A DNA stretch of 5,674 nucleotides from Desulfobacterales bacterium (GTDB lineage: Bacteria; Desulfobacterota; Desulfobacteria; Desulfobacterales; RPRI01), in the NCBI GenBank assembly GCA_030689795.1, contig JAUYEO010000250.1, positions 1-5,674 of the forward strand, in the 5' to 3' direction. The notes under the pieces are model-generated. The model saw nothing but the letters and a program-made list of their open reading frames with translations, was not told where the DNA came from and searched no databases. Within the stretch, counting starts at the first letter, position 1; each line of letters starts with the position of its first letter. Of the stretch, positions 1 to 5,669 are shown in pieces. The position numbers were made by a program, and so were the translations under genes.

Positions 1-27
1 TAAGAAGAAATAAAGGGTTCGAGGGTT

Positions 28-48
28 CCCGCCATAAAGATTGGCGGG
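28..48. repeat. Short hairpin, CCCGCCA/TGGCGGG
   Basis: Arms at 28-34 and 42-48 are perfect 7-bp complements around a 7-nt loop. The same core stem (CCGCCA/TGGCGG) with a loop of equal length recurs at 98-118, so this is a small repeated palindrome and not a chance hairpin. No T-run follows on either strand, so it does not look like an intrinsic terminator. The surrounding AGGGTTC copies (near 14, 23 and 65) add to the repetitive character. Its function is unknown. Confidence 0.55.
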
Positions 49-88
49 CCTTCGGCAGGGGGCAAGGGTTCAAGTGACAGCATAGGTA

Positions 89-131
89 GTTAGGCTGTCC
101 GCCATACTGTTTGGCGGATTAGCTAACAGCC
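89..131. repeat. Nested inverted repeat with second CCGCCA/TGGCGG hairpin
   Basis: The inner stem is TCCGCCA (98-104) against TGGCGGA (112-118), again with a 7-nt loop, matching the hairpin at 28-48. Outside it, GTTAG (89-93) can pair with CTAAC (123-127), and GGCTGT (93-98) with ACAGCC (126-131). These outer pairings overlap and compete, so alternative folds are possible. The element lies about 80 bp upstream of rarA. It could be a dispersed palindromic repeat or a leader structure; the sequence does not decide between them. Confidence 0.45.
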
Positions 132-147
132 TTCAGTCTAACAGCCT
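123..147. repeat. Direct repeat CTAACAGCCT, two copies
   Basis: The 10-mer CTAACAGCCT occurs at 123-132 and again at 138-147, a 15-bp period. The first copy is also the right outer arm of the nested inverted repeat just upstream. This may be a remnant of the dispersed-repeat debris that fills the rarA upstream region. No coding potential is seen here. Confidence 0.45.
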
Positions 148-150
148 GTC

Positions 151-180
151 TATCTGCGAATATCAGCGAAAATCGGCGTC
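151..180. repeat. 10-bp tandem repeat with ATCNGCG core
   Basis: Three consecutive 10-bp units share the core ATCNGCG: 151-160 and 161-170 differ at one base, and 171-180 is more diverged. The array ends about 30 bp before the rarA start, so it would sit in or near the promoter or leader of that gene. Similar short degenerate arrays are common intergenic repeats. The three units match one DNA helical turn in period, but no regulatory role can be shown from the sequence. Confidence 0.45.
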
Positions 181-200
181 TGATTTAATAAGATTTTATT

Positions 201-208
201 GAGGGAAG
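201..208 (+). promoter_or_regulatory. Ribosome binding site that sets the rarA start
   Basis: The purine run GAGGGAAG lies just before the TTG at 211; the GAGGG core ends 5 nt before that codon. A TTG at 199 is also in frame, but this run lies downstream of it and no comparable site precedes it. The run therefore supports initiation at 211. Confidence 0.6.
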
Positions 209-210
209 AC

Positions 211-1581
211 TTGGATATATTTGAATACGGCGCACGGGAAACCGGAAATGAATCAAAGCCTCTTGCCGAGAAGATGCGCCCAAGAAACATGGATGAGTTT
301 ACAGGACAGGAACATGTCGTCGGCAGCGGGACTCTGATCCGTCATGCGATTGAAAAAGACCAGGTATTCTCCATGATTCTCTGGGGTCCTCCCGGATGCG
401 GGAAAACAACTCTTGCAAGAATTATTGCCCGTGAAACAAGCTCACACTTTCTTCATTTTTCCGCGGTGCTGTCCGGAGTCAAAGAAATAAGGGCTGTTAT
501 CGAGGAAGCAAAGAACCAGTTAAAACTTTTCAGGAAAAGAACGATCCTGTTCGTCGATGAAATTCACAGATTCAATAAGGCCCAGCAGGATGCCTTCCTT
601 CATCATGTCGAAAGCGGGCTCATAACATTAATCGTCGCAACAACCGAGAATCCTTCCTTTGAGGTCATTCCTCCTCTCCTTTCACGCTGCAGAGTCATAA
701 CGCTTAAAACATTATCCGATGATGATATTACCCGGATAATCGAAGCTGCTTTAAAAGATAAAGAAAGAGGGTTCGGAAATCTGAACCTTGAGCTTTCAGG
801 GGAAGCCCTGTCCCATCTTGTGAGAATATCGGATGGTGATGCGCGTATGGCGTTAAACAGCCTTGAGGTAGCAGCCGAAATAGCAGCCGGGAAGAAGAAA
901 CAGAGTGATGGAGAATCAATCAGCGTAACGATAGAAGATCTGGAGAAAGCCCTTCAGAAGAAGGCCTTGTTGTATGATAAATCCGGCGAGGAGCATTACA
1001 ACATTATTTCAGCCCTGCACAAAAGCATGAGAGGAAGTGATCCTGATGCATCCCTCTACTGGCTTGCGCGCATGCTCTCTTCCGGTGAGGATCCGCTTTA
1101 TATAGCAAGGAGAATGGTAAGGTTTGCTTCGGAGGATATCGGGAATGCCGACCCTTACGCTTTGAGTGTCGCGATGGACGCCATGGAGGCTTTCAAATTC
1201 ATCGGGCAGCCGGAAGGCGAGCTTGCCCTTGCGCAGGCTGCTGTTTATCTTGCAACTGCACCCAAGAGCAACAGCATATATACTGCATACGGAAGAGTAA
1301 AAGAAGCAGTCAGGAAAGAAGGGGCGCTTCCTGTTCCTCTTCACATCCGGAACGCCCCGACAGCCCTGATGAAAGAGCTTGGGTACGGCAAGGATTACAA
1401 GTACGCCCATGATTATAAAGAGGAATATGTTTTTCAGGAATATCTGCCCGATAAGCTTGAAGGCCGTCATTTTTACTTTCCCGCAGAAAAAGGTTATGAA
1501 AAAACGATTAAGGAAAGGCTCGAAAAATGGCGGAGAATCAGAGAAGAGAAAAGAAAAGAGTTAAAGAAGACGACTTCGTAA
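211..1581 (+). CDS. rarA: Replication-associated recombination protein A (RarA/MgsA), AAA+ ATPase
   Basis: RarA is a clamp-loader-related AAA+ ATPase (WRNIP1 family) that forms tetramers, acts at stalled replication forks and interacts with SSB. The TTG at 211 gives 456 aa, close to the usual length, and an N-terminus MDIFEYG resembling the family's typical MDLF start. TTG 199 would add four residues without a ribosome site. Visible elements, numbered from 211: PLAEKMRPRNMDEFTGQEH near residues 17-35, Walker A GPPGCGKTT at 59-67 (Cys where Thr is common), Walker B ILFVDEIH at 112-119, sensor-1 ATTEN at 143-147, and an arginine-finger-type LLSRCR with Arg at 159. The C-terminal half continues with the family's helical oligomerisation region (PLYIARRMVRFASEDIG). 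The stop codon lies in a palindromic repeat that begins at about 1577, so only the last residues are affected. No genes of the same strand adjoin it; the convergent NRDE gene follows. The family assignment is near certain. Confidence 0.96.
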   Translation: MDIFEYGARETGNESKPLAEKMRPRNMDEFTGQEHVVGSGTLIRHAIEKDQVFSMILWGPPGCGKTTLARIIARETSSHFLHFSAVLSGVKEIRAVIEEAKNQLKLFRKRTILFVDEIHRFNKAQQDAFLHHVESGLITLIVATTENPSFEVIPPLLSRCRVITLKTLSDDDITRIIEAALKDKERGFGNLNLELSGEALSHLVRISDGDARMALNSLEVAAEIAAGKKKQSDGESISVTIEDLEKALQKKALLYDKSGEEHYNIISALHKSMRGSDPDASLYWLARMLSSGEDPLYIARRMVRFASEDIGNADPYALSVAMDAMEAFKFIGQPEGELALAQAAVYLATAPKSNSIYTAYGRVKEAVRKEGALPVPLHIRNAPTALMKELGYGKDYKYAHDYKEEYVFQEYLPDKLEGRHFYFPAEKGYEKTIKERLEKWRRIREEKRKELKKTTS

Positions 1582-1726
1582 AAAGTCCGAAATCCCGTCA
1601 CTCCCGTGAAAACGGGAGTCCAGAACTACCCGAATTTCCTGGATTCCCGCTTCTGCGGGAATGACGAAAAAGAGCAAAAGCTGACTTTTTACGGGTTCAT
1701 CAAAAGTGACGGCTTTGTAAAAAGTC
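1577..1726. repeat. Composite palindromic repeat element (VIPAEAGIQ-type) between convergent genes
   Basis: An 11-bp perfect inverted repeat, CGTAAAAAGTC (1577-1587) and GACTTTTTACG (1683-1693), encloses two strong hairpins. The first has 8-bp arms at 1600-1607 and 1612-1619 around a GAAA loop. The second has 8-bp arms at 1643-1650 and 1655-1662 around TTCT. The two hairpins are also roughly complementary to each other (CGTCACTCCCG at 1596-1606, CGGGAATGACG at 1656-1666). A third GTAAAAAGTC lies at 1717-1726. Read on the minus strand, the second hairpin gives the VIPAEAGIQ peptide often seen in spurious ORFs, the mark of a dispersed repeat. It has no transposase and is MITE- or REP-like. It overlaps the 3' end of rarA and the end of the NRDE gene, so it may also separate or terminate converging transcripts, though no T-tract follows the hairpins. 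Confidence 0.8.
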
Positions 1727-2491
1727 ATTCGGCAGGGTGAATTGCCGTGTTTCATGTTTCATGGAGTTCGATCCGTTCTTGATATATGTCCGTTCCATGA
1801 AAGTTATATTTTCTTTCCCTATTAAAACTATGGAAGATGAGCGGGTTCCGTAGATATCGCTTTTGATGAAAAGAGGAGATAGAATCCTCTCCCATTCAAG
1901 GCCCACACCTGTGTCGGGCAGATCACTGTCGGGCGGCATATTCCTGTCCGAAAGCAGTTCAAAGATATTCTCGCAATCTATCTCGTCCGAAGAAAGAATT
2001 TTTTCCAGACACCTCTTTCCTTTTGCAACTTTCGGCCACGGAGTGTCCAGAAGATTATTGCTTAAGCCATGAATGCCGGGCGACAGCCTTACAATTTTGT
2101 CCGTCCTGTTTGAACAGTAGAAAATACCGGATTCGTCTCCGGCCAGAAGATTAAATCCGTTGTATCTTTCTCCGGCCTCTTTGACTTTCTGAAGGTATCT
2201 TTGGGGCGGCTCGCTTCCTTTAAGATAATTTTCCACAAGAAGTCCTCTTGACGGGGCATCTGTCAACTGAACAGCAGGATCTCTGAAATTGGTTATGGCG
2301 CATATACGGCCTGATTTTGTTATGCCAAGCCATGTCCCGCCGCTTTTTAAGTCTCTTCCTGCCAAAACATGCGGTGCTTCATCCCAGAAATCGAGCGGAG
2401 CTGTCGGGCGGTCATAAAACTCATCCCTGTTTGCCGCAAGGATCAGCCCGTAAGATGGATGGTTGAGATATGATAAAAGAATCAGGCACAT
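1700..2491 (-). CDS. NRDE family protein (TANGO2-like, DUF833)
   Basis: The 263-aa product belongs to the NRDE/TANGO2 family, found in bacteria and eukaryotes; its biochemical role is not settled, although the fold is considered Ntn-hydrolase-like. Visible signatures: Met-Cys at the N-terminus (Cys2 would be the candidate nucleophile), the name-giving NRDE at residues 21-24, GRDLKSGGTWLGI at about 45-57, TNFRDP soon after, GLSNNLLDTPWPKV in the middle, and GTRSS at 215-219 followed by the usual ITFMERTY strand. No signal peptide or membrane segment is seen, so it is probably cytoplasmic. The ATG at 2491 is fixed by the Met-Cys start. An AGGA lies upstream at 2506-2509, but its 14-nt spacing is long. 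The last residues (NDFLQSRHF) and the TGA are encoded by the adjoining palindromic repeat, so the native C-terminus was probably replaced or extended. The conserved core looks complete and the gene is probably functional. Confidence 0.92.
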   Translation of the reverse strand: MCLILLSYLNHPSYGLILAANRDEFYDRPTAPLDFWDEAPHVLAGRDLKSGGTWLGITKSGRICAITNFRDPAVQLTDAPSRGLLVENYLKGSEPPQRYLQKVKEAGERYNGFNLLAGDESGIFYCSNRTDKIVRLSPGIHGLSNNLLDTPWPKVAKGKRCLEKILSSDEIDCENIFELLSDRNMPPDSDLPDTGVGLEWERILSPLFIKSDIYGTRSSSIVLIGKENITFMERTYIKNGSNSMKHETRQFTLPNDFLQSRHF

Positions 2492-2538
2492 ATTATTTAT
2501 ATTTTTCCTGTGTAGGATATCCCCGTTTGTTGAATTTC

Positions 2539-2564
2539 AAAAATTCCCGGGGTTATCCCGGAAT
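2539..2564 (-). terminator. Candidate intrinsic terminator after the PIN-like gene
   Basis: On the minus strand, ATTCCGGG (2557-2564) pairs with CCCGGGAAT (2543-2551, one bulged C) around a 5-nt loop, and the right arm runs into TTTTT (2539-2543). It lies about 25 nt past the stop of the PIN-like gene and 48 nt before the NRDE start. It would end the accessory operon and insulate the NRDE gene. The T-tract is short, hence moderate confidence. Confidence 0.5.
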
Positions 2565-2589
2565 ATTCATGTCTGAATAAACGCCTATA

Positions 2590-3423
2590 TCATCCGTGAG
2601 TGTAATGAGTCGTCTGCATTAAGTTGGGGCCTATCACAATCCCTGTGGGTCGTATTCTTTTGAACTTCTCTATAAGGCTCATGTCATGCGATGCTAGTGC
2701 GCCAACAAGCAAGGCAGTGACACAGTAATCTAAGTCCAGTATCTCATTCTCGATCTTGCCTGAAATAGCTGTCGAATTTCCATCACCGAATAGACGGACA
2801 TATTCAAGAGCAGCAAAGACATGCACCTGAAGATAGCGAAACAGCGCCCATTCCTCGGTCAATATTTCTGCCTCAGGGAATGTGCTGGGGCGAATGGTCT
2901 TATATATCTCCCGTACCACACTAAGATCCTCGCATATCAGCAATTTGGCTTCATTGATGTGTTTCGGGTCCATCCCAGGTTTGTAGCCCTTTAGTCCTGG
3001 GAACCAGCCGCTCACACAGGCAGACTTCTCCTTAAAACCTTCGATGCGTGATGCAACATCTTTCTGCCATTCCAATAAGGTCTGCCTCTGTTCACACGTA
3101 TATTTAAAATCCAGATGTTTTAGGTGCTTATTAAAAATGTATGGAACGTCGATGCACATGTCCTTTACGTCTTTGATAGGTAGTTTCTTACCAATTTCAA
3201 AGCTAAACATGGACGAAATTCCCTGTACCAAGATTACGGGGTTGGCGGTATTAGGCAGGTTACCGAAACATATTGCCCTATCCTTGTCTTCTTTGGTCGT
3301 CAGGAGTTCGAAGAAAAGGGATTCCGGCATAAGAACATTATGCGATTCGCAGAGAGCACTCACCTTCTTTCTGCCTGCGCCTCTCAAATAACTCTTGTCG
3401 AGAACCACATTTAGGTCTTTCAT
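2590..3423 (-). CDS. PIN-like domain protein, putative ribonuclease
   Basis: The product is 277 aa from the ATG at 3423. I recognise no named family, but both ends fit a PIN-type nuclease fold: an N-terminal strand ending in Asp (NVVLDKSYL, D9), then a helix with Glu (PESLFFELL, E39), and at the C-terminus LDLDYCVTALL (D230 or D232) followed by SHDMSLIEKF (D247) and a final strand GIVIGP. In PIN RNases such acids bind the metal ions. About 190 residues lie between the halves, so a large helical insert splits the domain; that is much longer than VapC toxins of roughly 130 aa. No signal peptide or membrane segment is apparent. A GTG at 3462 would add 13 residues with no ribosome site. The ATG at 3423 has a close AGGA and begins right at the first PIN strand, so I prefer it. 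The gene follows the PD-(D/E)XK-like gene with a 41-nt gap (2 nt if GTG is used), which implies an operon. A toxin or defence effector role is inference. Confidence 0.62.
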   Translation of the reverse strand: MKDLNVVLDKSYLRGAGRKKVSALCESHNVLMPESLFFELLTTKEDKDRAICFGNLPNTANPVILVQGISSMFSFEIGKKLPIKDVKDMCIDVPYIFNKHLKHLDFKYTCEQRQTLLEWQKDVASRIEGFKEKSACVSGWFPGLKGYKPGMDPKHINEAKLLICEDLSVVREIYKTIRPSTFPEAEILTEEWALFRYLQVHVFAALEYVRLFGDGNSTAISGKIENEILDLDYCVTALLVGALASHDMSLIEKFKRIRPTGIVIGPNLMQTTHYTHG

Positions 3424-3464
3424 TTTTCCTATTATCGTCTGGTTAGATGATTTTTTTTGCACGG

Positions 3465-3863
3465 CTACAGTAAATAAGGCTTTAATAGTTGCTTGTTTTT
3501 TTGATTAAGGTTAGGTGAACTCCATGTGCCTTTTTCTAACCAGGTTTTGTCTGAAATTCTGCTCTCAATTTCATTTAAGATTAAATCGTGCGGATAAAGG
3601 TAAGTCTCGCCATCGGAGATAAAGCAGATGTAAATATTTTTCTCTCTGTATTTGCGATTGAATGATAGCCTGCCCTTTAATTGAACCTTTAGATATGTGC
3701 TGCCGTCAACATGAACTGCTAAAAAGTCAGCGCCGAGCCAATCATTATTAAGCCACATGGTGGTAAAGCCATAATCTGCTAGTTTTGCCGAAGCCTTTTG
3801 GAAATTGAACATTTCCTGGGCTTTTGGATTGAGCTCGTCATAATTTATTCTTTCTAACTTCAT
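3465..3863 (-). CDS. Small PD-(D/E)XK-like (QxK variant) protein, hypothetical
   Basis: The 132-aa product has no name that I recognise. A restriction-endonuclease-like core is visible: an amphipathic helix with E17 (KAQEMFNFQKASAKLADYGF), then GADFLAV with D46, a hairpin strand, and VQLKGR giving Q61-x-K63. The pattern D-x14-QxK resembles the Mrr-type variant of the PD-(D/E)XK fold. A following strand (IYICFIS) and TYLYPHDLIL also suit the fold. It could be an active small nuclease, a nucleic-acid-binding relic, or the partner of the PIN-like protein encoded just downstream. The ATG at 3863 is chosen because AAGGAGG precedes it; the in-frame ATG at 3893 would place that site inside the coding region and has only a weak AAGAG upstream. 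This gene is more AT-rich than the HEPN gene: a 60-base line at 3601-3660 has about 22 G/C by hand count. No signal peptide or membrane segment is seen. Confidence 0.6.
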   Translation of the reverse strand: MKLERINYDELNPKAQEMFNFQKASAKLADYGFTTMWLNNDWLGADFLAVHVDGSTYLKVQLKGRLSFNRKYREKNIYICFISDGETYLYPHDLILNEIESRISDKTWLEKGTWSSPNLNQKNKQLLKPYLL

Positions 3864-3874
3864 ACTCCGATTTT

Positions 3875-3880
3875 CCTCCT
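3875..3880 (-). promoter_or_regulatory. Strong Shine-Dalgarno AGGAGG of the PD-(D/E)XK-like gene
   Basis: On the minus strand AGGAGG (part of AAGGAGG) lies 11 nt before the ATG at 3863. It is the strongest ribosome site in the accessory block, and it decides against the upstream ATG at 3893, for which it would be internal. The spacing is slightly long but acceptable. Confidence 0.6.
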
Positions 3881-3927
3881 TGTTCTTAATCATTGCTCTT
3901 AATTATCTTTTATTGATTCAGAACGAC

Positions 3928-3984
3928 AGGGTTCCAGGCGCGTTTGCAGCCCGCTTCGCGAGCCGTAAACGCGCCTGGAACCCT
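3928..3984. repeat. Long hairpin with perfect 18-bp arms
   Basis: The left arm AGGGTTCCAGGCGCGTTT (3928-3945) is perfectly complementary to 3967-3984. The 21-nt interior can continue pairing with a G-U pair, two A/C mismatches and a CGC-TTC-GCG tip, giving one stem-loop of about 57 nt. It begins 17 nt past the HEPN stop codon and ends 65 nt before the next start. It is not followed by a T-run on either strand, so it is not a classic intrinsic terminator. It could be a REP-type repeat, an RNA-protecting 3' hairpin, or a recombination hairpin. It is far more GC-rich than the flanking intergenic DNA. Confidence 0.75.
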
Positions 3985-4000
3985 TGGTTATGCGGTCTTC

Positions 4001-5551
4001 TTACATCTTCCAGCGGTCTTCTATTACGTCTAAGAACATTGGAGCAACCATGCCAGGTCCCCTCTTTGCCTTAAGGAACGATTCCTCAAAATGGATCGCC
4101 ATAGAACAGTATATTAGTGCGCTCCGGACGAGTTTGAATAGCTTTATGGTCTTTCGATGCAGCTCGCCCCGCCTAATTGATAAGCACAGCCTGTCCACGA
4201 GGAAATCAAGGGTTCCGTGGCTCTCTTGCCACGAGAAGTCATCATGCACTTTGAGGTACTTATGTACTATATGGTTCCTAATGGCACTCAGTTCCTTCGC
4301 ATCCGGCTCGATAGAGTCCCTGAATCCCGTATCCTCCTCGTAGAAGTCCTTACTAAGCCAGAAAAGCCCTCGTAACGGCCAGTTGCGAGACGACGAGAAC
4401 TCATTTCGAAGTGTGCGGTCCGTGCCACCGCTCGTGTACCAAATGTTCCTAAAGGAAATCCGCCGATCTGGAATGTTCAATTTGAAGTAGTAGTTTAGCA
4501 GAAAGGCAATCTTGTCCAAAACGGAATAGGCCGCCAAGAACGCCATCTTAACCTTTTCTATTTTCAAGGAATAGACAGGATAGTCCAGCGTATTGAAAAG
4601 CAATACGTCTCGATCAGAGAAATGAAACCTATCTTGTTCCTCAACACCCCCCTCAAAGAGCATGAGTCTCGCAGAAACAAATTCCTGCTTGATTTGGTTG
4701 AATAGTCCATATAAATGGGGCGGCTCAGCCACGGGCGTCACAATGGACGGAAGCGTCAGGACATCGGTAGCCGCAACAGTTCGGCCTCCCAAGTCGTTTA
4801 GTGGGTTGACGAAAAGGCGATTAGTCAGCACCCAATTTCGATAGTTTCGCTCCCGACGGCTCCTACCTAAAGAGAAGTCTTTGAATCGAGCGTCTGTTTC
4901 AACCGGCAAGATCGCGTCTATATGTTTCAGAAGCTTCGCAAAACCTTCAGCGGCATTTCCCTCCAACGGTTGTTTCAGCGCATTCTCTACCGCAGTCCGG
5001 GCCTCCAACAGAAATAGAAGTTGATGTCCTGAGTCATAAAGCGTACGCGCATAGTAAAATAAGCCGTAGCTGCGATTACCATTGGCCATTCCAAAACTTG
5101 GGGCGTGTTTCAGCACATAGTCCCAGAGTTCGACTGCCTCAGAGAACCGGCCTATGTGATTCAGCGCATTTCCCAGATTCGTGGCGACCCGAAAAGGGAG
5201 GTCGGTAGTAATCTCTCCAACAGATGTGTCGCGTAGCCTCGAAAAGGATATCCGAAGGTGGATCAACTCCTGCTCTAATTCCTCGTCCTCCCACGGCATT
5301 TGTTGAAAAGAGTCCCCGGAAGCAGCAATCTTGCGTAAGGCAGAGTGAGCGTTGGCTATGAAATAGTGAATAAGTGAAAGATGGATGGAGTTAGCACAAA
5401 CAGACAGGATCTCCCGGCCAGCGTCTACCGCCGCGACAAGATCCTTTTGTGATAGTGCGTCTGCGCTTGCATCTATCCACGTACTCAGAAACGCAATTCG
5501 GCTATCAACCGAAAGGCTTTCGTCAAAAACGTTGTCAGACAGAGCAGTCAT
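4001..5551 (-). CDS. LA2681-like HEPN domain protein with TPR-like region, putative RNase
   Basis: The 516-aa product matches the architecture of the LA2681-like HEPN family, a HEPN-superfamily group described from comparative genomics and linked to RNase-based defence. The N-terminal third is helical. Residues about 119-152 (FRVATNLGNALNHIGRFSEAVELWDYV without a break) look like a tetratricopeptide repeat, with further helices to about 215. The C-terminal HEPN region holds a helix around residues 335-355 (KVKMAFLAAYSVLDKIAFLLNY, split across the fold) and the signature AIRNHIVHKY, where R425-N426 and H430 form the intact Rx4H catalytic motif. The superfamily cleaves RNA, typically as a dimer. 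No signal peptide or membrane span is seen. The ATG at 5551 is the first in frame; its ribosome site is weak (TGGA, about 9 nt upstream). The gene is richer in GC than the two genes downstream (35 of 60 at 4381-4440 by hand count), suggesting a separate origin. It leads a same-strand block of nuclease-like genes. The HEPN call is strong; the biological role is inferred. Confidence 0.82.
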   Translation of the reverse strand: MTALSDNVFDESLSVDSRIAFLSTWIDASADALSQKDLVAAVDAGREILSVCANSIHLSLIHYFIANAHSALRKIAASGDSFQQMPWEDEELEQELIHLRISFSRLRDTSVGEITTDLPFRVATNLGNALNHIGRFSEAVELWDYVLKHAPSFGMANGNRSYGLFYYARTLYDSGHQLLFLLEARTAVENALKQPLEGNAAEGFAKLLKHIDAILPVETDARFKDFSLGRSRRERNYRNWVLTNRLFVNPLNDLGGRTVAATDVLTLPSIVTPVAEPPHLYGLFNQIKQEFVSARLMLFEGGVEEQDRFHFSDRDVLLFNTLDYPVYSLKIEKVKMAFLAAYSVLDKIAFLLNYYFKLNIPDRRISFRNIWYTSGGTDRTLRNEFSSSRNWPLRGLFWLSKDFYEEDTGFRDSIEPDAKELSAIRNHIVHKYLKVHDDFSWQESHGTLDFLVDRLCLSIRRGELHRKTIKLFKLVRSALIYCSMAIHFEESFLKAKRGPGMVAPMFLDVIEDRWKM

Positions 5552-5590
5552 CTATTAAATCCATCTTAGGTGAGCATGAACGCCCAAAAT

Positions 5591-5618
5591 CACGGGTGGA
5601 GTAAAACGGAGTCCCGTG
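5591..5618. repeat. Dyad CACGGG/CCCGTG upstream of the HEPN gene
   Basis: CACGGG (5591-5596) is complementary to CCCGTG (5613-5618) around a 16-nt loop that contains two GGAGT copies (5598-5602 and 5608-5612). It lies 40 bp upstream of the HEPN start, so it could be an operator for a repressor or a leader hairpin. The arms are only 6 bp, so chance is possible. Confidence 0.35.
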
Positions 5619-5641
5619 GATTGAGATGTTATCTGTTCCTC

Positions 5642-5669
5642 TCTATAGTTTCTTAATTCTGCCTGAAAA
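5642..5669 (-). promoter_or_regulatory. Possible sigma-70-type promoter for the HEPN gene
   Basis: On the minus strand TTTTCA (5664-5669) and TATAGA (5642-5647) are separated by 16 nt, each matching four of six consensus positions. Transcription would start near 5635 and give a leader of about 80 nt holding the CACGGG dyad. It is the best candidate upstream of this gene, but the match is weak and the window ends here. Confidence 0.22.

Noticed and set aside
123..180. CRISPR array
   Set aside because: Units are only 10 bp, without unique spacers of regular length, and there are no cas genes.
1009..1470. 153-codon minus-strand open frame inside rarA
   Set aside because: It is antisense to a well-conserved part of rarA and the peptide shows no recognisable domain.
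1561..1755. Minus-strand open frame of 64 codons containing VIPAEAGIQ
   Set aside because: It lies over the palindromic repeat and its peptide is the known spurious translation of that repeat family, overlapping the ends of two real genes.
2564..2579. Small hairpin TATTCA/TGAATA after the PIN-like gene
   Set aside because: It is an AT-rich 6-bp stem next to the better terminator candidate and is likely to be chance.
3044..3391. 115-codon plus-strand open frame inside the PIN-like gene
   Set aside because: It is antisense to the PIN-like gene, with no recognisable protein features and no clear ribosome site.
3928..3984. Classic Rho-independent terminator for the HEPN gene
   Set aside because: No T-run follows the stem on either strand.
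3921..3993. Integron attC site
   Set aside because: The hairpin is flanked by GTTATGC on the right, but this breaks the GTTRRRY core at the fifth base, there is no matching RYYYAAC on the left, and the arms are perfect with no extrahelical bases.
3984..4343. 119-codon plus-strand open frame over the HEPN gene end
   Set aside because: It is antisense to the conserved HEPN domain and its low-complexity Ser/Arg-rich peptide looks like a shadow frame.
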